This document shows, in pieces, positions 30,378 to 36,287 of a stretch of DNA of 36,287 nucleotides. The notes below the pieces were generated by a model that was not told the DNA's origin, ran no database searches, and saw only the letters and a program-made list of their open reading frames with translations. The stretch is from Marinitoga hydrogenitolerans DSM 16785 (lineage in GTDB: Bacteria > Thermotogota > Thermotogae > Petrotogales > Petrotogaceae). Location of the stretch: positions 1 to 36,287 of the forward strand of contig NZ_FQUI01000021.1 in assembly GCF_900129175.1 (NCBI RefSeq). The letters run 5' to 3'. Position 1 is the first letter of the stretch. The number at the start of each line of letters is the position of its first letter. A program made the position numbers and the translations under genes.

Positions 30378-30995
30378 ATAATACAAGTCTATTATTAATT
30401 TTATTTCTCCAGATCCTTTATCTAACATTTTTGCAATTTCATTTATACCCATGCCTTTATTATAATATTCAATAATTTTTTCTTTTAATATTTGCTCAGG
30501 ATTTTTGTTTTTTTCTTTTGATTCACTTTGAATATCTGAAGAATTTGAATTTTTGAAACTATTTTGAAGATGATAATATTCATTCACAAAATGTTTTTCT
30601 TCTTTTTTTACGGGCTCTGGAATTTCTACTTTTTCAGAATCAACTGATGAAAAATGTGATCTTTCTCTTTTTGCTCTTTCAACTGTTTTAACTCTTTTTA
30701 ATTCATCATTTTTCTTTTCTAAATCAGTAAGCATTGAAAATGACTTCATATATGCTTCATCTGCATCCCTAATTAATTGATCAAGTATTTCTATTTTATT
30801 ATCTAATGCACGCAATCTAGAAGAGGTTATTTTTTGAAACCTTGCCAACAACGTATTCGATTGATCTTCTATAGAAGAATCAATTGTTATTGAAAAATTA
30901 TTAAATTTTTTCCATAAGGAAATCAAAAGAGATAAATTAATTAAAGAAACGACAGACAATATAATTAACCATATAAAAATAATAAATGTTACCAT
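30360..30995 (-). CDS. Membrane-anchored coiled-coil protein with C-terminal helix-turn-helix-like segment
   Basis: I do not recognise a named function. The 211-residue product starts with one membrane segment (MVTFIIFIWLIILSVVSL, to about residue 27). A charged helical stretch likely to form a coiled coil follows (about 40-110), then a low-complexity linker rich in Glu, Lys and Ser. The last part, ILKEKIIEYYNKGMGINEIA followed by KMLDKGSGEIKLII, resembles a small helix-turn-helix unit found at the end of some membrane-linked proteins. The ATG at 30995 has AAAGGAAAT upstream and puts the membrane helix at the N-terminus; the frame extends upstream to 31052 without a ribosome site. It lies 2 nt after the next gene, so the pair is one operon. 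Confidence 0.7.
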   Translation of the reverse strand: MVTFIIFIWLIILSVVSLINLSLLISLWKKFNNFSITIDSSIEDQSNTLLARFQKITSSRLRALDNKIEILDQLIRDADEAYMKSFSMLTDLEKKNDELKRVKTVERAKRERSHFSSVDSEKVEIPEPVKKEEKHFVNEYYHLQNSFKNSNSSDIQSESKEKNKNPEQILKEKIIEYYNKGMGINEIAKMLDKGSGEIKLIIDLYYKNPLK

Positions 30996-30997
30996 TT

Positions 30998-31606
30998 TTA
31001 TTTCCTTTCTAAAGTAATTTTTGGAAATTGAATTTCTCCTGTATTCTTCCATAAAAGATAATTATCTGTAATTTCAGTTGGATTTGGAATAACTTTTATA
31101 AATTCCCAATTATCTGGTTTATAAACATATAATGTGGCATTTTCTAAGTTTATTTTTTGATCCATTAAAGAGAATTCATATCTATTATTTCCTATATTTT
31201 GAACAAATCCTTTTATTTCTGATTTTTCAATAACTTTAATTTTATATCTATCACTAACAGTTACCGTTGTTTGAACACTAATTAATTCAAATATTCTTCC
31301 CGTTTTTTTAGTTAAATTATCTATAAAATCTTCATAGACTTTTCTTTTTTCTGAATCTGGTTTTTTATAACTGGACAACAAATTATTATAAGATTTTTCA
31401 TCTTTGGCTTGAACAACAACTTCTGATAACATTGTAACATTTCCATTATCTTGAATATAATAATAATTATCATTCTCTACTATATCAAAATTAACTTTTG
31501 CACTTCTGGCCATAAATATATTAATAATACTAATCCCGGCAATAAATATTAATCCTATTATTATAAAATTTGATGAACTCATTTTTCTTTGTGGATTTTC
31601 TGACAT
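30998..31606 (-). CDS. Single-pass membrane protein of unknown function (Thermotogae-type)
   Basis: This 202-residue protein has a short cytoplasmic lead (MSENPQRKMSSS), one membrane helix (about 13-33) and an external domain rich in beta-strand-forming residues. Its sequence may belong to a family restricted to Thermotogae (perhaps the group labelled DUF4897), but that is from memory and uncertain. The outer part has regular strands such as TTVTVSDRYKIKVIEKSEIK and RYEFSLMDQKINLENATLYV. GGAGGTATC precedes the ATG at 31606. It is transcribed divergently from trpS and paired with the coiled-coil gene. A joint role at the cell envelope is inferred from pairing only. Confidence 0.65.
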   Translation of the reverse strand: MSENPQRKMSSSNFIIIGLIFIAGISIINIFMARSAKVNFDIVENDNYYYIQDNGNVTMLSEVVVQAKDEKSYNNLLSSYKKPDSEKRKVYEDFIDNLTKKTGRIFELISVQTTVTVSDRYKIKVIEKSEIKGFVQNIGNNRYEFSLMDQKINLENATLYVYKPDNWEFIKVIPNPTEITDNYLLWKNTGEIQFPKITLERK

Positions 31607-31649
31607 TAAAGATACCTCCCTAAATTTTTATATTTTCTTATTATATAAT

Positions 31650-31664
31650 ACCACAAAATGTGGT
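31650..31664. promoter_or_regulatory. Small palindrome between divergent promoters
   Basis: ACCACAAAATGTGGT is a perfect 6-bp inverted repeat with a 3-bp spacer. It lies between divergent genes; TATAAT-like boxes (31644-31649 forward, 31645-31640 reverse) abut it. It could be an operator. Confidence 0.4.
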
Positions 31665-31703
31665 AAAATTAAAGAAGTATTTAGAAAAAAGGAGGAGGAT
31701 TCT

Positions 31704-32681
31704 GTGAGAATATTAAGTGGTATGCGCGCAACAGGAAAATTGCATTTGGGACATGTTTTAGTTTTAGAAGATTGGAAAAAATTGCAAGATAATGGAAATG
31801 AAACTTTTTTCTTTGTTGCAGATTGGCATGCTTTGACTACACATAAAGAAGAAAGTCATATTATATATCAATCAACACTTGATATAGTTAGAGGGTATTT
31901 AGCTACTGGACTTGATCCAGAAAAATCTGTGATTTTTGTTCAATCAGCTATAAAAGAACATGCAGAATTATATTTATTATTTAATATGCTTGTTTCTGTA
32001 AATAGATTGGAACGAATTCCAACATATAAAGAACTGAAGGAAAATCTTTCAAATAGAGATCTATCTACTGCTGGATTTTTAACATACCCTGTATTACAAA
32101 CTGCTGATATTTTGATTTATAAAGCAACTGGTGTTCCTGTTGGTGAAGATCAATTATATCATATTGAATTAAGCAGAGAAATTGCAAGAAGATTTAATAG
32201 CTTATATAAAGAAATTTTCCCAGAACCTAACCCTATTGTTACACGAATACCAAAACTTCCTGGCACAGATGGAAGGAAAATGTCAAAGAGTTATGGTAAT
32301 ATTATAATGATAGATGAAACAAGTGATTCTTTAAAGAAAAAAGTTATGCCCATGATGACTGATCCTGCAAGAATGAGAAGAACAGATCCAGGAGATCCTG
32401 AAAAATGCCCTGTTTGGGATTATCATAAGGCATTTACATATAATCAAGAAGAACTTGATTGGGTTGTAAAAGGTTGTAAAACAGCTGAAATTGGATGCGT
32501 TCAATGTAAAAAATTATTATTAAAAAACATGGAAGAAAGATTAAAACCTATATGGGAAAAATACGAAAAAATTTCTGATGAAGACGTATTAAACGTTATT
32601 CATGATGGTAACAAAAAAGCCTCTGAGGTTGCTAAAAAAACATTAACAGAAGTCAGGGAGGCAATGAATCTTAGGTGGTGA
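31704..32681 (+). CDS. trpS: Tryptophanyl-tRNA synthetase
   Basis: This 325-residue class I synthetase charges tRNA-Trp. The HIGH-type motif is GKLHLGH (residues about 11-17) and the KMSKS motif is DGRKMSKSYGN. ADWHALTTHKE and GVPVGEDQLYHIELSREIAR are TrpRS-specific substrate segments. CPVWDYHKAF and the Cys pair in GCVQCKK follow the pattern of TrpRS versions that carry an iron-sulfur cluster in Thermotoga. The GTG start follows AAAGGAGGAGG. It is first in a run trpS-scpA-scpB-rluB with small or negative spacing. Confidence 0.94.
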   Translation: MRILSGMRATGKLHLGHVLVLEDWKKLQDNGNETFFFVADWHALTTHKEESHIIYQSTLDIVRGYLATGLDPEKSVIFVQSAIKEHAELYLLFNMLVSVNRLERIPTYKELKENLSNRDLSTAGFLTYPVLQTADILIYKATGVPVGEDQLYHIELSREIARRFNSLYKEIFPEPNPIVTRIPKLPGTDGRKMSKSYGNIIMIDETSDSLKKKVMPMMTDPARMRRTDPGDPEKCPVWDYHKAFTYNQEELDWVVKGCKTAEIGCVQCKKLLLKNMEERLKPIWEKYEKISDEDVLNVIHDGNKKASEVAKKTLTEVREAMNLRW

Positions 32682-32687
32682 AAACAT

Positions 32688-33365
32688 ATGTTTTCTGATT
32701 TAAACATTGAATTGGATATATTTTCAGGTCCTTTTGAAGTTTTAGTTCAACTAATTAAAGAAAAAAAAATTCCTGTGAGGTTATTGTCTGTTTCTAAAAT
32801 TGCTGATATTTTTAACGCTTATGTTGAAAAAAATTATGATAACCTTGATGATATTGGCGAATTTTTGAGAATCGCTTCCTACTTAACTTTATTGAAATCT
32901 AAAGAGTTGTTACCGAGCGCTGAAGAAGATAAAGAATTTACACGAGAAAGAAATACTCTTTATAATATTATTGAAGATTATGAAAAAATAAAAGAAACAA
33001 TGGAAAAATTACAAAAAGATTTCGGAAAAAATAATTTTAAAAAAACTGTAAGAATAAAAGCTTCAAGGTTCGATAAAAATAAAATACATAATCAATTAGA
33101 ATTATATATGAATGATTATTTACAAATCCAACAAAAGTTAGAAATATTAAGAGAAAGTTTCACTGTTGAAGAAGCTATTGAAGAATTAAAAGTCAAAGAT
33201 AAGTTTACTTTAAAAGAATTATATATAATTTCAAATAAAGAAAGACTAACATTTATAGTTTATTTTCTTGCATCTTTAGTTCTTGTTAGAAATGGTTTAC
33301 ATTATGTAAATGAAAATTATGAATTTATAAAAAATGCAGAAGAGGTGGCGGCAAGTGCAAAATAA
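32688..33365 (+). CDS. scpA: Segregation and condensation protein A
   Basis: This 225-residue kleisin subunit of the SMC-ScpAB condensin bridges SMC heads during chromosome organisation. The N-terminal ELDIFSGPFEVLVQLIKEKK and ASYLTLLKSKELLP are the characteristic ScpA blocks. The C-terminal winged helix (about 160-220) contacts SMC. The start lies 6 nt after trpS with AGGTGGTGA upstream. The end overlaps scpB by 11 nt, the usual coupling of these two genes. Confidence 0.92.
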   Translation: MFSDLNIELDIFSGPFEVLVQLIKEKKIPVRLLSVSKIADIFNAYVEKNYDNLDDIGEFLRIASYLTLLKSKELLPSAEEDKEFTRERNTLYNIIEDYEKIKETMEKLQKDFGKNNFKKTVRIKASRFDKNKIHNQLELYMNDYLQIQQKLEILRESFTVEEAIEELKVKDKFTLKELYIISNKERLTFIVYFLASLVLVRNGLHYVNENYEFIKNAEEVAASAK

Positions 33366-33885
33366 GCATCTTATGCCTATTATAGAAGCTATGCTTTTTT
33401 CTAAATCATCTGGATTCACTTCAAAAGAAATTGCTGAAAAGTTAAACGAAACCGAGGAAAAAATAAATTCCATCCTTATAGACATATGGGAACATTATAA
33501 TTCTGAAATACATGGCATAGAATTAGAGAATTTCGAAGGAAAATATAGATTTACAATAAAAAATGAGATTAAATCTATTTTAAATCCACGACCAAGAGTT
33601 TTTTCACTTACTGAAGCTCAATTTGAAATATTAGCTATTCTACTTTTAAATGGCCCATCCTCTACTGTTGAAATAGAAAAATCCAGAGGAAAATCTTCTT
33701 ATCATCAAATTAAAAAATTGATGGAAATGGGGTTAATTGTGAAAAAAAGAAAAGAAAATACCAAAAATAGATATATATATGATCTCTCAGAAATGTTTTT
33801 TGAATTATTACCTGAAAAAACTATAAATGAATTAAGAGGTGCTAAAATTGATAAAGCTTCAAACATTCCTTCAAAAAATAGGTGA
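33355..33885 (+). CDS. scpB: Segregation and condensation protein B
   Basis: This 176-residue partner of ScpA has two winged-helix domains. MPIIEAMLFSKSSGFTSKEIA at the N-terminus and LTEAQFEILAILLLNGPSST in the second domain follow ScpB. The GTG at 33355 follows GAGGTGG with normal spacing and is preferred over the ATG at 33334, which lacks a site. The stop lies inside the next gene, an overlap of about 38 nt. Confidence 0.9.
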   Translation: MQNKHLMPIIEAMLFSKSSGFTSKEIAEKLNETEEKINSILIDIWEHYNSEIHGIELENFEGKYRFTIKNEIKSILNPRPRVFSLTEAQFEILAILLLNGPSSTVEIEKSRGKSSYHQIKKLMEMGLIVKKRKENTKNRYIYDLSEMFFELLPEKTINELRGAKIDKASNIPSKNR

Positions 33886-34591
33886 AGGTTCTAGAAGAGA
33901 AATTGGTAATTTAATTGTATCTGGTAAGATTAAGGTTAATGGGGAAATTATTAGAGAACCATGGTTTAAGGTTGTTGAAGAAGATATAATAGAAATTCAT
34001 GGAAAAAAAATTCATGTGAAAGATAAAATTTCAGAGGCTGAAAATTATGTATATTATTTAATTCATAAACCTATTGGTTACCTATCTGCTTTAAAAGATG
34101 ACAGAGGTAGAAAAACTATAACTGATTTAATACAAGGAAAAATAAAAGAAAAAGTTTTTCATGTTGGGAGATTGGATTATAATACTTCTGGATTAATGCT
34201 TTTAACAAATGATGGTGATTTAGCAAATTTACTTCTTCATCCAAAAAAACGAATATATAAAACTTATAAAGCTTTGTTAAATAAACATATTAAGGAAAAC
34301 AATTTAAAAAAATTAGAAGAAGGTATTATTATTGAGGGTGGATATAAAACTCAACCAGCTAAAATTGAAAAAGCACAAAAAAAAGGAAAATATTCAGAAG
34401 TCACTTTAAGCATACATGAAGGGAAAAAACGTCAGGTCAGACTTATGTTCAAAGTTCTTGGTTTTAATGTTTTAAAATTAAAACGTATTAAATTTGGCCC
34501 ATGGTCAATTAAGGAAGTTGTAAATCCTGGAGATATTAAAAAATTGAATCCAGAAGATATTAAAAAGTTAAAAGAATATTTGAAGAAATAA
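33848..34591 (+). CDS. rluB: RluB/RsuA-family pseudouridine synthase
   Basis: This 247-residue enzyme converts a uridine in ribosomal RNA to pseudouridine. An S4 RNA-binding domain begins at residue 2 (KLQTFLQKIGEGSRREIGNL, then SGKIKVNG). The catalytic Asp110 is in GRLDYNTSGLMLLTNDG. IHKPIGYLSALKDDRGRKT and the KKRQVRLMFKVLG block confirm the family. The TTG at 33848 has GAGGTG 7 nt upstream and gives the normal S4 start; the GTG at 33839 lies within that site. 23S or 16S specificity is not certain; RluB is the common neighbour of scpAB. Confidence 0.9.
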   Translation: MIKLQTFLQKIGEGSRREIGNLIVSGKIKVNGEIIREPWFKVVEEDIIEIHGKKIHVKDKISEAENYVYYLIHKPIGYLSALKDDRGRKTITDLIQGKIKEKVFHVGRLDYNTSGLMLLTNDGDLANLLLHPKKRIYKTYKALLNKHIKENNLKKLEEGIIIEGGYKTQPAKIEKAQKKGKYSEVTLSIHEGKKRQVRLMFKVLGFNVLKLKRIKFGPWSIKEVVNPGDIKKLNPEDIKKLKEYLKK

Positions 34592-34592
34592 A

Positions 34593-34631
34593 AAAATCAG
34601 GCTTCTCTAATTTTTAAAGAAGCCTGATTTT
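34593..34631. terminator. Bidirectional terminator between rluB and alkaline phosphatase
   Basis: A perfect 14-bp stem (34593-34606 with 34618-34631) with an 11-nt loop is flanked by A and T tracts. It serves the two convergent genes. Confidence 0.9.
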
Positions 34632-34641
34632 AATTTTAAAC

Positions 34642-35955
34642 TTAATGCGCTCCTGATGCTGGAAGCTCAAAAACTGGATAAATCACTGGATATCCTGCTA
34701 ATCTACCTATAATTCTAACTATTTCTGTATTATCGTAAAAACCGTTGAAATTTTCTGCTCCTGCACCAAAAGCATATACAGCTACTGGTGCCCCTGTATG
34801 AGCAAATGTTGTCCAACCTAAATGTGCTTTTTTGCTAACAACTCTACCTATAGAATTTGGGAAAGCATAATATGAACCACTTTGTTCTTTCATCAAACTA
34901 TCAAAATATTCCATATCTTCATCTGTTAATTCAATACCATAATATTTTTTTACTAAGTCTACAAGTTTAGCTTTATCTTTATTTGATTGTTTAGAAATAA
35001 AGTCTGTATTTTTAGTAAATTTTCTTATCATTTCAACATCAAAGTAATATCCACCTGTTGAAAGACCTAATCCTCCAGTTTCGTGATCAGCTGTCACTAT
35101 TACTAATGTATCTGGATTATTCTTAACAAATTCCATAACAACATCAAATGCTTTTTCAAATTCTAATACCTCTTTCCATAATCCATAAGGATCATTTCCA
35201 TGAGCTTCCCAATCAATTTGAGATCCTTCAACCATTAAGAAGAAAGGATCGTTGTCTTTAGACAATACTTCTAATGCTTTCTTTGTCATGTCTGCTAACA
35301 TTGGCTCATTAACTCTATCAGAAGCTGCTGGAAGATGACTATAATTAAATAAACCTAAAACTTTTTCACCTGTGTAATTTAATAATTCTTCTTTAGTATT
35401 AATGTAATCAAAGCCTTTTTCTTTAGCTAATTTTATTAGATCTTTTCCATCCTTTCTTTTTCCACCAGTTGGTATAAAATGTCTCCATCCACCTCCAAAT
35501 GCAACAGTTATTGGACTATTTACTAATTGTTCTGCTAGAGTGTTTTCGTCTCCTCTACTTTCTACATGACCATAAACTGCTCCAGGAGTAGCATGTGTTA
35601 TTCTGGATGTTGATATAACACCTATTTTTACACCATTTTTAGCTGCAATTTCAGCAATTGTTGGAACAACTGTTCCATCTGGTAACATACCAATCATTCC
35701 GTTATTAGTCTTAAATCCAGAAAATAGTGCTGTACCTGCAGCTGCAGAATCCGTAACATTACTATTTGCAGAAAAAGTTGTAACAATTCCTATGTTTTGT
35801 GTTTTCATAAAATTCATTAATCTTCCTTCTAAATAACTTGCAAGCATAGCTTGATTAATTCCCATTCCATCTCCAACCATATAAATTACATTTTTCACAA
35901 CAGAAAATCCCAAAACAGAAATCACTAAAAGAAAAACTACCAATAGTTTTCTCAT
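34642..35955 (-). CDS. phoA: Alkaline phosphatase, secreted
   Basis: This 437-residue periplasmic phosphomonoesterase has a signal peptide over about residues 1-18 (MRKLLVVFLLVISVLGFS). Asp29 in YMVGDGMG binds metal. The phosphorylated serine is Ser70 in VTDSAAAGTALFSG. Further metal ligands are in VEGSQIDWEAHGND and VTADHETGGL, and the C-terminal HTGAPVAVYAFG carries the last histidine. Length is normal. The ATG at 35955 follows AAGGAGGGG; a longer frame to 36000 would run into the region before the transposase and would bury the signal peptide. Only about 40-130 nt separate it from a transposase gene, so its promoter may lie at or across an insertion boundary. Confidence 0.92.
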   Translation of the reverse strand: MRKLLVVFLLVISVLGFSVVKNVIYMVGDGMGINQAMLASYLEGRLMNFMKTQNIGIVTTFSANSNVTDSAAAGTALFSGFKTNNGMIGMLPDGTVVPTIAEIAAKNGVKIGVISTSRITHATPGAVYGHVESRGDENTLAEQLVNSPITVAFGGGWRHFIPTGGKRKDGKDLIKLAKEKGFDYINTKEELLNYTGEKVLGLFNYSHLPAASDRVNEPMLADMTKKALEVLSKDNDPFFLMVEGSQIDWEAHGNDPYGLWKEVLEFEKAFDVVMEFVKNNPDTLVIVTADHETGGLGLSTGGYYFDVEMIRKFTKNTDFISKQSNKDKAKLVDLVKKYYGIELTDEDMEYFDSLMKEQSGSYYAFPNSIGRVVSKKAHLGWTTFAHTGAPVAVYAFGAGAENFNGFYDNTEIVRIIGRLAGYPVIYPVFELPASGAH

Positions 35956-36018
35956 AAAACCCCTCCTTAATGAAAATATATTTAATTTTAGGACGTCCAA
36001 TTAGTAAGAAGCAAAAAA

Positions 36019-36090
36019 GGCACTCCTTGATTCAATGTAGAAACATTGAATTGAGCCAAAAAACAAAAGAAAGGAGTGCCCAATTCAATG
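36019..36090 (+). promoter_or_regulatory. Ribosome-site-sequestering leader of a transposase gene
   Basis: GGCACTCCTT (36019-36028) is perfectly complementary to AAGGAGTGCC (36071-36080), the transposase ribosome site. ATTCAATG (36030-36037) pairs with CATTGAAT (36044-36051) inside that loop. Alternatively 36044-36053 pairs perfectly with 36081-36090, which includes the start codon. Either fold hides initiation signals. Confidence 0.7.
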
Positions 36091-36287
36091 TTAGCACAAA
36101 AAAGAATAGAAATCAATACATCTTTTGTAAAAAAAGAAATTTTATTTATTTTCAATATTATAGATATATTTTTTAACGAACCGAAATACTCATTTGGTAG
36201 AAAAAAAGAATTTTCAGATAAAGCTATTCTTAAAATTCTAATGTTGTTAAAAATGGCTAAAAAATCATATAGAAAAGTTCAAAAATT
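36088..36287 (+). CDS. Putative transposase, N-terminal fragment (3' end outside window)
   Basis: The ATG at 36088 with AAGGAGTG upstream opens a frame that reads to the window edge (66 codons). The peptide MLAQKRIEINTSFVKKEILF continues through FGRKKEFSDKAILKILMLLK to MAKKSYRKVQK. Lysine-rich N-termini with a 'k.eFsD..ilk.l.l..' helical pattern are usual in small DDE transposases of the IS4/IS5/IS982 groups. No catalytic residue is inside the window, so the family is not settled. It differs from the fragment at 2-226. The inverted-repeat leader supports a mobile element. The left terminal repeat could not be defined, as the other end is not visible. Confidence 0.5.
   Translation, partial: MLAQKRIEINTSFVKKEILFIFNIIDIFFNEPKYSFGRKKEFSDKAILKILMLLKMAKKSYRKVQK

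Noticed and set aside
35956-36000. Fifteen-residue N-terminal extension of alkaline phosphatase
   Set aside because: It would place residues before a clear signal peptide, and the AAGGAGGGG site points to the ATG at 35955.
1-36287. tRNA, rRNA or CRISPR arrays
   Set aside because: I saw no tRNA-like cloverleaf ends, rRNA blocks or regularly spaced repeats; the only repeated blocks are the attenuators and the paralogous binding-protein genes.

Overview
The window is AT-rich bacterial DNA with dense, co-directional operons, strong GGAGG-type ribosome binding sites and frequent TTG/GTG starts. The gene content suggests an anaerobic, fermentative member of the Thermotogae, with Marinitoga or a close relative as my best guess. 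This is inferred from gene content and base composition, not from a search. Both ends of the window run into transposase genes of apparently different families.

Layout. (1) 1-370: tail of a transposase and a terminator shared with a reverse-strand ferritin (377-886). (2) 952-4392: a polar amino acid ABC transporter (binding protein, permease, ATPase) followed by a second, very similar binding protein. (3) 4443-11834: a seven-gene operon making 2-oxoglutarate/glutamate precursors and proline (citrate synthase, aconitase-type large and small subunits, proC, proA, proB, isocitrate dehydrogenase). (4) 11857-17771: an nqrBCDEF-type sodium-pump/electron-transfer operon with no nqrA, then a 152-residue protein of unknown function and a FAD oxidoreductase with an iron-sulfur tail. 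(5) 17773-20579: an EamA-type transporter and a superfamily I helicase with zinc ribbons at its N-terminus. (6) 29318 down to 20583, reverse strand: a KAS III-like synthase, a CoA-transferase, a complete branched-chain-amino-acid-type (Liv) ABC transporter whose LivM is fused to an alpha/beta hydrolase, and a double-TetR regulator. A divergent second hydrolase gene (29569-30351) carries an in-frame TGA in its catalytic elbow. (7) 30360-31606: two small membrane-anchored proteins on the reverse strand. (8) 31704-34591: trpS, scpA, scpB and an RluB-like pseudouridine synthase. (9) 34642-35955: alkaline phosphatase on the reverse strand. (10) 36088 to the end: start of a transposase with a self-sequestering leader.

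The most interesting signal is a set of three related leader-peptide attenuators in 3.7 kb (about 1008-1161, 3432-3583 and 4517-4683). Each has a Shine-Dalgarno sequence, a 29-34 codon ORF, a run of control codons just before a conserved AAGGTGTGG-like element, and then mutually exclusive hairpins ending in an intrinsic terminator. The control codons differ and fit the downstream genes: Arg-His-Arg-Ser-Arg before the complete transporter, His-His-His before the second binding protein, and Gln-Pro-Glu-Pro before the glutamate/proline operon. This predicts that transcription is released when charged tRNA for the matching amino acid is scarce. It also predicts that the two binding proteins serve arginine and histidine through one shared permease/ATPase.
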